Source: JAAGZL01 sp964628835
GTDB taxonomy: Bacteria; Pseudomonadota; Gammaproteobacteria; Chromatiales; Chromatiaceae
Length of the DNA: 60,198 nt
Assembly: GCA_964628835.1 (NCBI GenBank)
Contig: CAZVME010000010.1
Coordinates: forward strand, 1-60,198
Direction of reading: 5' to 3'
Part shown: positions 18,786 through 27,560 of the stretch, in pieces
Position numbering within the stretch: the first letter of the stretch is position 1
How the letters are laid out: each line of letters opens with the position of its first letter
Translations under genes and position numbers: made by a program
The notes under the pieces: model-generated
Databases searched by the model: none
The model's input: only the letters and a program-made list of their open reading frames with translations
What the model was told of the DNA's origin: nothing

Positions 18786-20012
18786 ATGTCAGATATCCCG
18801 CTACAGCGCCGTCATACGGTTGCGGTGAATGTTGGTGGCGTCACCATCGGCAGTGGTGCCCCGGTGGTGGTTCAGTCCATGACCAATACAGACACTGCCG
18901 ACGTGTTAGCAACCGTGGCCCAAGTGGCAGACCTGGCCCTGGCCGGATCCGAGCTGGTGCGGATTACGGTGAATACAGAGGAGGCGGCCCAGGCGGTGCC
19001 GCAGATCCGGGATGAGCTGGAGCGGCGCGGTTTTTCCACCCCGCTGATTGGTGACTTTCACTTCAATGGCCATCGTCTGTTGGCGAAGTATCCTGAGTGT
19101 GCCCAGGCATTAGAAAAATACCGCATTAATCCGGGCAATGTGGGGCGTGGTGCGAAACGGGATGAGCAGTTCGCGGCCATGATCGAGACCGCATGCAGGT
19201 ATGACAAGGCGGTGCGCATCGGGGTCAACTGGGGCAGTATGGACCAGGAACTGGTGGCCAGGATGATGGATGAGAACTCCTGTTCACCTGCGCCCAAAAG
19301 CAATGATGAGATGATTCGGCAGATAATCCTCAACTCGGCCCTGGAGAGTGCAGCCAAGGCGGAGGAGCTGGGGTTGGCCAGGAACCGGATCATCCTGTCG
19401 TGCAAGATGAGTGGGGTGCAGGATCTGATAGCGGTATATCGTGGTCTGGCCGGGCAGTCTGACTACGCCCTGCATCTGGGGCTTACCGAGGCTGGCATGG
19501 GCTCGCGCGGTATTGTGGCCTCCACCGCTGCCCTGGCTGTGTTGTTACAGGAGGGCATTGGCGACACCATACGCATCTCCCTGACTCCGGAGCCGGGTGG
19601 GGCGCGCACCGAAGAGGTGGTGGTGGCACAAGAGATATTACAGTCCATGGGGCTGCGTTCATTTGCCCCCATGGTTATCGCTTGTCCCGGTTGCGGTCGC
19701 ACCAGCAGCAGCTATTTTCAGCAGTTGGCCCAGGATATCCAGAGCCATCTGCGGGAACGTATGCCCCAGTGGCGGAAGCAGTATCCGGGTGTGGAGGAGA
19801 TGACCGTGGCGGTGATGGGGTGTGTGGTGAATGGTCCAGGCGAGAGCAAACACGCCAATATCGGTATCAGCCTGCCGGGTTCCGGAGAGGAGCCCGTGGC
19901 CCCGGTGTATGAGGATGGTGTGAAGACGGTCACCCTCAAGGGCAGTCAGATCGCCGCGGAATTTCAGAAGATTGTGGATGCCTACGTGGCATCACACTAT
20001 ACCGTTGATTAG
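18786..20012 (+). CDS. ispG: 4-hydroxy-3-methylbut-2-enyl-diphosphate synthase
   Basis: This ~408-residue cytoplasmic [4Fe-4S] enzyme of the MEP isoprenoid pathway converts MEcPP to HMBPP, using flavodoxin or ferredoxin electrons. The TIM-barrel N-terminus carries the family signature around VVVQSMTNTDTADV. The C-terminal cluster ligands are visible in CPGCGRTSS and CVVNGPGESKHANIG (three Cys and a Glu). I start at the ATG giving MSDIPLQRRHT; an in-frame GTG at 18771 would add five residues. It converges on the NifX-like gene with a 4-bp overlap. Confidence 0.95.
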   Translation: MSDIPLQRRHTVAVNVGGVTIGSGAPVVVQSMTNTDTADVLATVAQVADLALAGSELVRITVNTEEAAQAVPQIRDELERRGFSTPLIGDFHFNGHRLLAKYPECAQALEKYRINPGNVGRGAKRDEQFAAMIETACRYDKAVRIGVNWGSMDQELVARMMDENSCSPAPKSNDEMIRQIILNSALESAAKAEELGLARNRIILSCKMSGVQDLIAVYRGLAGQSDYALHLGLTEAGMGSRGIVASTAALAVLLQEGIGDTIRISLTPEPGGARTEEVVVAQEILQSMGLRSFAPMVIACPGCGRTSSSYFQQLAQDIQSHLRERMPQWRKQYPGVEEMTVAVMGCVVNGPGESKHANIGISLPGSGEEPVAPVYEDGVKTVTLKGSQIAAEFQKIVDAYVASHYTVD

Positions 20013-20353
20013 TGAGAGTGTGGCTCAGCCGCCGGTAGGGATTCACCCTTGATCAGGGCCTGTACCGCCTTGGCGGGGTCGGTTTCGCTGGTGGCTATCA
20101 CCTGAACCCCTCGCATCCCCATCTTTCGAAAGAAACCATCGCCACAACCACCCGTGATCATCACGTCTACCTGTTCAATGGGGTGCTGATCACCGGTGAA
20201 TGAGTGTATGGCCATTTCTTTTGGTAGGTCCAGACGTTCGAGTTCCTGTACTTCCCCAGATGCAGGGTCTGCTTCAAAGATCAGAAAACGTCTCGCCTTG
20301 CCTGCATGGCTGGTGATAGTGCGGAAGTTCTGGCTGGTAATGCCTATTTTCAT
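20009..20353 (-). CDS. NifX/NifB-type dinitrogenase iron-molybdenum cofactor-binding domain protein
   Basis: This 114-residue single-domain protein starts MKIGITSQNFRTITSHAGKARRF. This is the N-terminal signature of the NifX/NafY/NifB-C family, which carries metal-sulfur cofactors. A GGCGDGFF loop follows at about 69-76. No nitrogenase genes are present, so it may serve another Fe-S or Mo enzyme. The next gene ends 3 bp upstream, suggesting a two-gene operon. Confidence 0.82.
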   Translation of the reverse strand: MKIGITSQNFRTITSHAGKARRFLIFEADPASGEVQELERLDLPKEMAIHSFTGDQHPIEQVDVMITGGCGDGFFRKMGMRGVQVIATSETDPAKAVQALIKGESLPAAEPHSH

Positions 20354-20356
20354 GGC

Positions 20357-20815
20357 TTAGGAAGATACCTGGGATGGTTTTGTCGCATTTGTAGTAAGCT
20401 CTTTTTCATCTGCGTCATCTACAATCCTGTTACGAACATCCCGCGCCCAACTCTCCATAACCACATTGGCTACCGGCATTGGCGCCTCCATGAAGCTGAT
20501 TACGTAGCTATTTTTTATCTCTGCAATGCCAATGGAGCGGGGACGCAGTCCCAGCGCCTTGGGGCTCGGGATAGTGAAGCCAAAACAGAAGATAATATTC
20601 TTTGCATCCAGGATGGACTTGTCTATTCGCCCCTCTTCCAACTCCTTGGTGTGTGAGTAGTGATCGAATGTGGTGATATAGCGTGCCGCGTGGTTGCTGT
20701 CGATCTTATCTTTGAAAAAGTTGATGATCTGATCTACGCATTTGAAGGTGGTTTCACCCTTTTCAACTTCCAATGTGAACATCGGGTATGTTTCTTGTAA
20801 CAGAGTCTGCTTCAT
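20357..20815 (-). CDS. conserved hypothetical protein (DUF6858-like)
   Basis: This 152-residue soluble protein has no membrane segment or clear catalytic motif. It starts MKQTLLQETYPMF and has an alpha/beta pattern with a conserved-looking core FCFGFTIPSPKALGLRPRSIGIAEI at about 75-100. I think it corresponds to DUF6858 but cannot confirm this. Its tight linkage (3 bp) to the NifX-like gene suggests a shared role, perhaps in cofactor handling. Confidence 0.65.
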   Translation of the reverse strand: MKQTLLQETYPMFTLEVEKGETTFKCVDQIINFFKDKIDSNHAARYITTFDHYSHTKELEEGRIDKSILDAKNIIFCFGFTIPSPKALGLRPRSIGIAEIKNSYVISFMEAPMPVANVVMESWARDVRNRIVDDADEKELTTNATKPSQVSS

Positions 20816-21006
20816 TTCCTGCTCCAGCAGCTAGTCCTTAAGATGTAGTGATTCCACTATCTCAACAATAGGAGGCCATTGGCTCCTGTGAAAGTTAGAT
20901 TATGGGATTGATGAGTGGCTTGCATTGAAATAACGCAATCACCAAGGCTTGGACTGTGTAATAACTGCTAGTGTGTGCGGATTGTTACAGTTGGGTTGTA
21001 GCCGGG

Positions 21007-21711
21007 CTAATCCTCGGCGATGTGCTCGAGATTGCGGATATCCAGCAGGAAGTGGTTGGGGACGGTCTCCACCAGCAGGCTGGCGCGTTTGAAACTGGCA
21101 ATCACCCGGCTTGTGGTCTCGGTGGTGATGCCCAGCATAGCGCCCATGTCTTCACGGCTGAAGAGGTCACATTCACTCGCCTCCTCATCCCGTACCAGAC
21201 GCAGTAGTAGACGCGCCACGCGTTGTTTGGCTGAGCCGGTGGATAGTTCAGTCAACCAGGCGTCCGCTTCTGAGAGTGCGTGCTGCCACCGGCGAAGTAG
21301 TTCTTTATGCAGGATCGGATTGGTGTCGGACAGGGCCTGAACCACGCTCACCGGCAGGCTGCAGGCCTGAGTTGGTTGTAGCACCACTGCATCGTGTTGA
21401 TAGGGTTGTCCCAGCAGGGCTTCCAGGCCGATAACATCGGTGGATCTTACCAGCCTGACGATGCGTTGGTTTCCATCTGGAAGGTACTGCACCAGTTTCA
21501 GTATGCCGGAACGGATGGTATACATACGGTCGCCCTTGTCGCCGGCACGATACAGTGTGGAGCTGTTTGGGAGATTATAGATATCTATGGGCTGGTGTAT
21601 CTTGTCAAAATCCTTTTCATCCAGGCCGGCGAACAGAACCGAATTTCTTACGGCGCAGCTAATGCAGTCAGCTTGACCTTCCCATGCATCTTTGTCGGAT
21701 ATAAGTTTCAT
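21007..21711 (-). CDS. Crp/Fnr-family transcriptional regulator
   Basis: This 234-residue protein has a cyclic-nucleotide-binding-like barrel (about 25-140), a long dimer helix, and a Crp-type winged helix with SREDMGAMLGITTETTSRVIASFKR (about 180-206). The N-terminus has C16 and C19 in DCISCAVRN, but there is no Cys at the third FNR ligand position, so a canonical [4Fe-4S] oxygen sensor is unlikely. It is transcribed alone. Possible targets are nearby redox genes, but no matching operator was identified. Confidence 0.88.
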   Translation of the reverse strand: MKLISDKDAWEGQADCISCAVRNSVLFAGLDEKDFDKIHQPIDIYNLPNSSTLYRAGDKGDRMYTIRSGILKLVQYLPDGNQRIVRLVRSTDVIGLEALLGQPYQHDAVVLQPTQACSLPVSVVQALSDTNPILHKELLRRWQHALSEADAWLTELSTGSAKQRVARLLLRLVRDEEASECDLFSREDMGAMLGITTETTSRVIASFKRASLLVETVPNHFLLDIRNLEHIAED

Positions 21712-22002
21712 TTATAAGCTTCATTGTCCCAGTCTGGTGCGAGCTGTATTGCGAATAATCATTACGCATGTGCTACTAGGAACGTAGCCTGCCACATAAT
21801 AGTGGTCCAGTAAATTTATTTCTGCTTGCCCATAGAGATTCTATGGGGAATTAAAGCCGCATAATAAATGCCTGAATTTAGTGTGGATTACTTAAATAAT
21901 TTATGGAATCCCAGGCGTATCTCATTCCTCTGGTTGCAGTTACAATTGGCCATAATTTTACTTAAGCAGGCCGCGAGCTAGTATGCATACAAGACAAACC
22001 CC

Positions 22003-23886
22003 ATGGCGTTGATCACTCTGCGTAACATACAGCTTGGCTTTGGTGGGCCGGCTTTGCTGGAAAATGTAAGCCTCTCCATCGAGACTGGTGAGCGTGTCTG
22101 TCTGCTCGGACGCAATGGCAGCGGCAAATCCACCCTCATGAAGATCATTGCCCAGGAGATCAAGCCTGAAGATGGTGAGATGGTGGTGCGCCAGGATGCT
22201 CGTGTCACCAGATTAGAGCAAGAGGTCCCCGGAAAGTTCACCGGCAGCGTGTTTGAAGTGGTTGCGGCTGGCTTGGGGGAGTTGGGTGGTCTGGTCCAGC
22301 GCTACCATGAGATCAGCGCCGCCCTGGAGTCTGGGGTTAGTGACGAACTGCTGAAACAGTTGGAGCAGGTCCAGCATGAGCTGGAGGCGGTGCATGGCTG
22401 GCAGACGGAGCAGCGGGTTGAGACCGTGATCTCGCGCTTGTCTCTGGATCCAGATCTCAGTTTTGATCAACTCTCCGGCGGGCTTAAGCGCCGGGTGATG
22501 CTGGCGCGGGCCCTGGTGCAGGAGCCGGATCTGCTGCTGCTGGATGAACCCACCAACCATCTGGATATAGAGTCCATAGACTGGCTGGAGGATTTCCTGA
22601 AGGGGTATGGCGGCACCCTGCTGTTTGTTACCCATGACCGGGTGTTCATGCAGAAGCTGGCCACCAGGATCATTGAACTGGATCGGGGCAAACTCACGGA
22701 CTGGCCCGGAGACTATGCCAACTTTCTGCGCCGTAAGGATGAAATGCTGAATGCGGAGGAGAAGGCCAATCAGCGCTTTGATAAAAAACTGGCCCAGGAA
22801 GAGGTCTGGATAAGACAGGGCATAAAGGCTCGCCGTACCCGCAATGAGGGCCGGGTGCGGGCGCTGAAACAGATGCGCGAGGAGAGAAGTCATCGTCGCG
22901 AGCGGGAGTCGGTGGCTACCATGTCGATGCAGGGTGCCGGGCGCTCCGGCAAGCTGGTGGTGGAGGTGGAAAATCTTGGATACGCTTGGGATGAATTGCC
23001 GGTAATCAAGGGCTTTTCCACTACTATTCTGCGTGGTGACAAGGTAGGTGTCATCGGACCCAACGGTTCAGGAAAAACCACTTTGCTCAGCCTGTTGCTG
23101 GGACGTCTTGAACCGCAGCAGGGAACAGTCGACTCCGGCACCAAGCTTGAGATCGCATATTTTGATCAGTTACGAGGTGCTCTGGAGGAGGAAAAATCGG
23201 TCCAGGACAATCTGGCTGGTGGCAGTGATACGGTAGAGGTGAATGGCGTCAGTAAGCATGTCATAAGCTATCTCCAGGATTTTCTCTTCACCCCGGATCG
23301 GGTGCGGCAACCGGTAAAGTCCCTCTCGGGCGGAGAGCGTAACCGCCTGCTGCTGGCAAAACTGTTTTCCCGCCCATTCAATGTCCTGGTCATGGATGAG
23401 CCCACCAATGATCTGGACATGGAGACTCTGGAGCTGCTGGAGGAGATGCTGCTTGAGTATCAGGGGACTCTGCTTCTGGTGAGTCATGACCGCAGCTTTC
23501 TGAATAATGTGGTCACCAGTACCCTGGTTTTTGAGGGTGGCGGCAGGGTGGGTGAATACGTTGGTGGTTATGATGACTGGATACGCCAGAAGGCAGCGGT
23601 AAGTGAAGAGAAAAAGCCTGCGCGCAAGGCAGTTGCGCAACCAGCCCCCAAGCCCAAATCGACCAAACTGAGCTATAAGGATCAGCGTGAGCTGGATGGA
23701 TTGCCGCAAAAGATTGAACAGTTGGATGCTGAACTGGAAGGTTTGCATGCCGCGATGGCCGATCCAGATTTCTATCAACGGGACAAAGCGATTATCTCTG
23801 AAACAACATCCAGGCTAGAACGGTTGGAGCAGGAGCTGGAACACTCTTACGCGCGCTGGGAGCTACTTGAATCTGGTGGTGGTTAA
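22003..23886 (+). CDS. uup: ABC-F family ATPase Uup
   Basis: This 627-residue soluble protein has two ABC ATPase domains. Walker A motifs are GRNGSGKS (about 37) and GPNGSGKT (about 349); signatures are LSGGLKRR and LSGGERNR; Walker B segments are LLLDEPTNHLD and LVMDEPTNDLD. There are no TM segments. The Lys/Pro-rich linker and C-terminal coiled coil (about 560-625) are the DNA-binding extension typical of Uup. Uup acts on ribosomes and branched DNA intermediates. It is monocistronic. Confidence 0.93.
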   Translation: MALITLRNIQLGFGGPALLENVSLSIETGERVCLLGRNGSGKSTLMKIIAQEIKPEDGEMVVRQDARVTRLEQEVPGKFTGSVFEVVAAGLGELGGLVQRYHEISAALESGVSDELLKQLEQVQHELEAVHGWQTEQRVETVISRLSLDPDLSFDQLSGGLKRRVMLARALVQEPDLLLLDEPTNHLDIESIDWLEDFLKGYGGTLLFVTHDRVFMQKLATRIIELDRGKLTDWPGDYANFLRRKDEMLNAEEKANQRFDKKLAQEEVWIRQGIKARRTRNEGRVRALKQMREERSHRRERESVATMSMQGAGRSGKLVVEVENLGYAWDELPVIKGFSTTILRGDKVGVIGPNGSGKTTLLSLLLGRLEPQQGTVDSGTKLEIAYFDQLRGALEEEKSVQDNLAGGSDTVEVNGVSKHVISYLQDFLFTPDRVRQPVKSLSGGERNRLLLAKLFSRPFNVLVMDEPTNDLDMETLELLEEMLLEYQGTLLLVSHDRSFLNNVVTSTLVFEGGGRVGEYVGGYDDWIRQKAAVSEEKKPARKAVAQPAPKPKSTKLSYKDQRELDGLPQKIEQLDAELEGLHAAMADPDFYQRDKAIISETTSRLERLEQELEHSYARWELLESGGG

Positions 23887-24104
23887 TGGACGCTTAGACA
23901 TAGATTGCGTGGCGATAAGGACTTAAATTCGTATTAACTGGCCAAGTTACAACTTGTATTCCTGAATTTCTCATCTCCATTACTCAAATGAGTGAGGTAT
24001 CGGTTTCCAGCGCAACCTAGAATGAACCTACTTTGGAGCTGTTTTCTAAGGATTTGTTGTTCAAATTCCCAGATAACAAAGTGGTAATTCAAGGTAGGTG
24101 TACG

Positions 24105-24830
24105 ATGTTTAGCAAGAAGTTATTGATCAATGGTCTTAAGGGTGCGGCACTTTTTACCAGCCTGGTTACAGGCGCGGCTATGGCAGCCTCATGGAGTGAT
24201 ATTGGCATTCAAGACACCACCGGTCCACAGGTATACCAAGCTATAAATGAGTTTAAAAATCTAACCGGTTCTAGCGCCTATACCTCCAATCAACAGCTGG
24301 AGTCGCTCTATGTTGATGATATTGGTTGGAGCAACCTGAATGGTCTGGCCGTCATAGGCGTGTCGGCAGGAAACACAAATACCCTTGGTACATACAATCT
24401 GACAAGTGGAGTTGTCAGCACGCTTACTAACGGATATACCGGAAATCAATGGATTGACCCCATCGAGTATTACGGTGTGAGCAACAGTGGGCTGTTTGGT
24501 TGGCATCTTCAATCCAATGCTACCGAGTGGTTTTCTGAGGACAGCAAGAATTCCGGGGATGACCATATGTTGGTTTTTGATCTGGGTGGGTCGCTTACAT
24601 TTGATGCCATTGATAAGACCAACAGCGACAATCCGATTTCCGTTACTTTTGCAAACACCTTCCTGATCGCCTGGGAAGACATCAGCCTGCCAAGTGCTGA
24701 TAAGGACTACAATGATGTCATGTATCTGGTGAACGCTACGCCGGTACCACTACCGCCATCAGTGCTGCTTTTCCTCTCCGGACTGGTTGGCCTGATGGGT
24801 TCCTCCTATTTTAGGAGACTGCGTAGCTAG
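24105..24830 (+). CDS. PEP-CTERM-like exported protein (VPLPPS type)
   Basis: This 241-residue protein has a signal peptide ending in GAAMA (about residue 29). A beta-rich body includes a DUF4114-like stretch around FLIAWEDISLPSADKDYNDVMYLV. The C-terminal VPLPPSVLLFLSGLVGLMG segment followed by an Arg tail is an exosortase-type sorting signal. The ATG at 24105 is preferred to an in-frame TTG at 24033. A terminator follows 28 bp after the stop. It is a likely surface or matrix protein. Confidence 0.8.
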   Translation: MFSKKLLINGLKGAALFTSLVTGAAMAASWSDIGIQDTTGPQVYQAINEFKNLTGSSAYTSNQQLESLYVDDIGWSNLNGLAVIGVSAGNTNTLGTYNLTSGVVSTLTNGYTGNQWIDPIEYYGVSNSGLFGWHLQSNATEWFSEDSKNSGDDHMLVFDLGGSLTFDAIDKTNSDNPISVTFANTFLIAWEDISLPSADKDYNDVMYLVNATPVPLPPSVLLFLSGLVGLMGSSYFRRLRS

Positions 24831-24858
24831 GCCTGATTCAAGCAACGCCGTTCCATAG

Positions 24859-24884
24859 ACCCTTGCTATGTGCAGGGTTTTTTT
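24859..24884 (+). terminator. Rho-independent terminator
   Basis: A hairpin with ACCCT/AGGGT stem ends (24859-24878) is followed by a run of seven T. It ends the transcript of the PEP-CTERM-like gene at 24105-24830, just before the convergent nei. Confidence 0.7.
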
Positions 24885-24903
24885 GTCGCCTCAATAGAAA
24901 TGA

Positions 24904-25731
24904 TCACAAAGTCTGGCTCTGGCATTGGGGGCAGAGGTAACAGGCCTGACTACCTGCCTGTATCTTGCTTATCACTTCGCCGCATTGGTAACAGGGTTTC
25001 TCGGCCCGTCTGAATACATGGAAGCGGAACTCTTCGAAATCGGCTCCCCCATGTTTCAGAGCCTGCGCCCGCATCAGGTCGTTGGTAATTCCGGCTGTCA
25101 GATATGATTGTTGGGTGAGTTTGATTATGGTCGCTGCCAGCACAGTCAGTGTTTCATCACTGCAGTCACCTGGGCGCATCGCCGGATGCAGTCCGCAAAC
25201 AAACAGGATCTCGCAGCGCAGATAGTTTCCTAGGCCCGCCAGAAATGACTGGTCGGTGAGCAGATTACCCAACCGCCGGTTTGAAAACCGTTTGCTGGTC
25301 AGACGTTGCATGACCACCCGGCTGTCTGTTGTCGTGTCCAGGACATCAGGGCCCAGTCGAGTGAGAAATGGGTGCCGAAGCAGTTCGGATTCGTCCAGCA
25401 CCTCAATTTCTGATGCGCTGTATAGCAGAGCGGAGTGTTTCCGGTTATGGATGGCTAAGCGTAGTTGTCGTCCGGTATCCGGGTATTCGGTTGAATTTTG
25501 GATATACCAACGCCCATACAGCTGGTTGTGGCTATAGATGGTGAGGCCATTTTCAAACCTGGTGAGCATGGCCTTGCCGCGACTGGTCACCTTAGTTACA
25601 CGCAAGCCGGTTAGCCTGGACTCAAACGGCTTTAGATGTGTATGTCCAAATTCTACTTTGGTGGTTTTTCTGCCTTTGATTGCAGTACTTACCGCATCGG
25701 CCGCACGGCGAATCTCAGGACCTTCTGGCAT
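24904..25731 (-). CDS. nei: endonuclease VIII / Fpg-Nei family DNA glycosylase
   Basis: This 275-residue base-excision-repair enzyme starts MPEGPEIRRAADA. P2 and E3 are the catalytic N-terminal residues of the family, exposed after Met removal, which fixes the start at 25731 despite an open frame up to 25896. The helix-two-turn-helix (LADQ-like LTDQSFLAGLGNYLRCEIL, ~155-175) and a C-terminal zinc finger (CYQC..CYLC, about 244-267) are intact. The pattern fits Nei, which removes oxidised pyrimidines, better than MutM. Confidence 0.9.
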   Translation of the reverse strand: MPEGPEIRRAADAVSTAIKGRKTTKVEFGHTHLKPFESRLTGLRVTKVTSRGKAMLTRFENGLTIYSHNQLYGRWYIQNSTEYPDTGRQLRLAIHNRKHSALLYSASEIEVLDESELLRHPFLTRLGPDVLDTTTDSRVVMQRLTSKRFSNRRLGNLLTDQSFLAGLGNYLRCEILFVCGLHPAMRPGDCSDETLTVLAATIIKLTQQSYLTAGITNDLMRAQALKHGGADFEEFRFHVFRRAEKPCYQCGEVISKIQAGSQACYLCPQCQSQTL

Positions 25732-25984
25732 GATTTTCAGTCTGGTTGCGAATGGTGGATTGTTGGGGCATGTCTGGTAGGCTGCGGTGTGGTGAGCGTT
25801 GAGGGTAATATATCTCAAGGAGGTGGTCCAGTGTGTGGAAGTAGACGCTATAATCCAGGTTAGAGTCGGTTGTTCTGGTGTAAATTGCTGGTTCATAGTC
25901 GACTGTGGGTAGGTGGAATTAACTATTAAACAACAGGGTGGCTTTGGCTGCTGTTATGGGGCTGCATGTCCAGGTTGGTTATAT

Positions 25985-26392
25985 ATGCAAGATTTAAAGG
26001 TGTTAGTGGTTGATGATATGCGCTCCATGCGCGCTATCGTAAAAGGTGTCCTTCGGGACATGGGGTTTGAGCAGATCTTGGAGGCTGGTGACGGTCAGGA
26101 GGCACTCTCTGTGCTCAGGGGCAAGAGTGTTGATCTGGTGGTCTGTGATGTGGAGATGCCGAAGATGGACGGTATCGAACTTCTGGATGAGGTGGGGAAG
26201 GATGAAGAGCTGAAATCCATCCCCTTCATCATGCTCACGGCCATGAATCAGCGTGAAAAGGTCGTGGAGATCCTAAAGCATGATGTAATAGATTTTGTCC
26301 TCAAACCCATTAATCCCAAGACGTTGGAGGAGAGGGTTCAGGCCTTTCTGGATAGCCGGGAACAGTTGGATATACCTGATCTGGATGGTTGA
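25985..26392 (+). CDS. CheY-like single-domain response regulator
   Basis: This 135-residue receiver domain has the acidic pair DD at residues 10-11, the phospho-acceptor Asp in VVCDVEMP (about 53), the switch Thr in MLTA and the conserved Lys in LKP. There is no output domain, so it acts by protein contact as CheY does, or in a phosphorelay. It is not next to a kinase here. The start is chosen at the family-typical ATG; the frame is open further upstream, and the ribosome site is weak. Confidence 0.88.
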   Translation: MQDLKVLVVDDMRSMRAIVKGVLRDMGFEQILEAGDGQEALSVLRGKSVDLVVCDVEMPKMDGIELLDEVGKDEELKSIPFIMLTAMNQREKVVEILKHDVIDFVLKPINPKTLEERVQAFLDSREQLDIPDLDG

Positions 26393-26599
26393 TACTATCT
26401 TGTAGGCGAAATTGAACACTGTCCATGATCATAGTTGGGCTCGACCATCTGGTGTGGTATGTGGCTCAGCTCATGGGCGCCACCAATGTATGCGCTGTCT
26501 ATCCAAATCCGGCTTACGGTGATCGGGGTGTGTGGACCCACGATGGGTTGGCGCCGGCCTATGTGAAAACTGTTATTGATATCTGGTTGGACACCCTGG

Positions 26600-27430
26600 T
26601 TATTTATCTATGCGCTTGGCGATTACTGCCAGCGCCTTCTGGTATACGCCCGCGCTGTTCCATTGTTTAATGGTTGGATGGTTGGCCTGTCCCCTCTGAT
26701 AGCCTCGGCCACGCATCCAACCAAAGGATGCAAGGAAGTTGGCGGTGGAGGCGAGTGCGTCAGCCCTGGATCGAATCAGATCGCGTCGACCATCGCCATC
26801 AAAGTCCACGGCAAATTTTAGATAGTTGGAGGCCAGAAACTGGGTTTGTCCAATCTCACCGGCCCATGCTCCTATCATCTGGTCGGGCTCCATATCACCC
26901 TGTTGTACAATCTTCAGTGCGGCTATCAGTTCCCGGGTGAAGAATGCTGAGCGGCGGCAGTCGTAGGCCAGGGTTGCAAGGGATCGAATAACCTTCATTT
27001 TGCCGGTATAGCGGCCAAATGCAGACTCCATGCCCCAGATGGCAAGGATGATGCCTGAGGGTACGCCGTACTTGCGCTCGATCCGCTTGAACAGTTTGGC
27101 ATGCTTGGTTTTTAGTTGACGCCCTTTCTTTACAATATAACTGGCGCCACGTTTTTTCATGAACTGGTCAAACGAGAGCTTAAAGCCTTTTTGGTTGCGG
27201 TCCAGACGGGTCACTTTGGTGTTGTAGGAGATATCATCCAGCGCATCGTTAAGAACTCTCTGGCGGAGGCCGCGTTTTAAGGCCTCTTTTTTGAAGGCCT
27301 TTCTCCAGGCATAATAGCCTTCTGAGTCATTTCCGCAGAGTGCGATGGATCTGGATGCGCTGACGCAAGTTGTTGGAATGATCAGGACGAATATTGTAGT
27401 TAGTATCAGGGGTATGATCAGTTTTTGCAT
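26600..27430 (-). CDS. lytic murein transglycosylase (MltB-like, SLT_2)
   Basis: This 276-residue periplasmic enzyme has a signal peptide (about 1-25). The catalytic Glu lies in ILAIWGMESAFGRYTG, and the AGEIGQTQFLASNYLKFAVDFDGDG segment is typical of MltB. It cleaves the MurNAc-GlcNAc bond of peptidoglycan with formation of 1,6-anhydro ends. There is no lipobox, so it is soluble. It is shorter than E. coli MltB (361 aa) because it lacks part of the N-terminal region. Confidence 0.87.
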   Translation of the reverse strand: MQKLIIPLILTTIFVLIIPTTCVSASRSIALCGNDSEGYYAWRKAFKKEALKRGLRQRVLNDALDDISYNTKVTRLDRNQKGFKLSFDQFMKKRGASYIVKKGRQLKTKHAKLFKRIERKYGVPSGIILAIWGMESAFGRYTGKMKVIRSLATLAYDCRRSAFFTRELIAALKIVQQGDMEPDQMIGAWAGEIGQTQFLASNYLKFAVDFDGDGRRDLIRSRADALASTANFLASFGWMRGRGYQRGQANHPTIKQWNSAGVYQKALAVIAKRIDK

Positions 27431-27560
27431 ATACTCTCCCCAGACAAACCTGTAGCCCGTCTCGTTGTTTGTGGTTTTGAAATTAGTTTGGCCTAGCGGT
27501 TCACAGTAAGACTATAGTCCATTCCATGATGATGGGTATGTCTATGTCAGGGCGGTCGAT

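Noticed and set aside
21007..21711. FNR-type [4Fe-4S] oxygen sensor
   Set aside because: Only two of the N-terminal cysteines are in place; the third FNR ligand position is not Cys.
22213..22893. Minus-strand 226-codon ORF
   Set aside because: It lies entirely antisense to uup, whose ABC motifs are intact; composition is that of a shadow frame.
26393..26599. Protein-like reading on the minus strand containing GAHELSHIPHQMVEPNYDHG, and an overlapping plus-strand ORF (26425-26670)
   Set aside because: The minus frame has no usable start codon and is only ~65 residues; the plus ORF overlaps the transglycosylase gene antisense. Neither shows a ribosome site. It could be a decayed gene, but the evidence is too thin.
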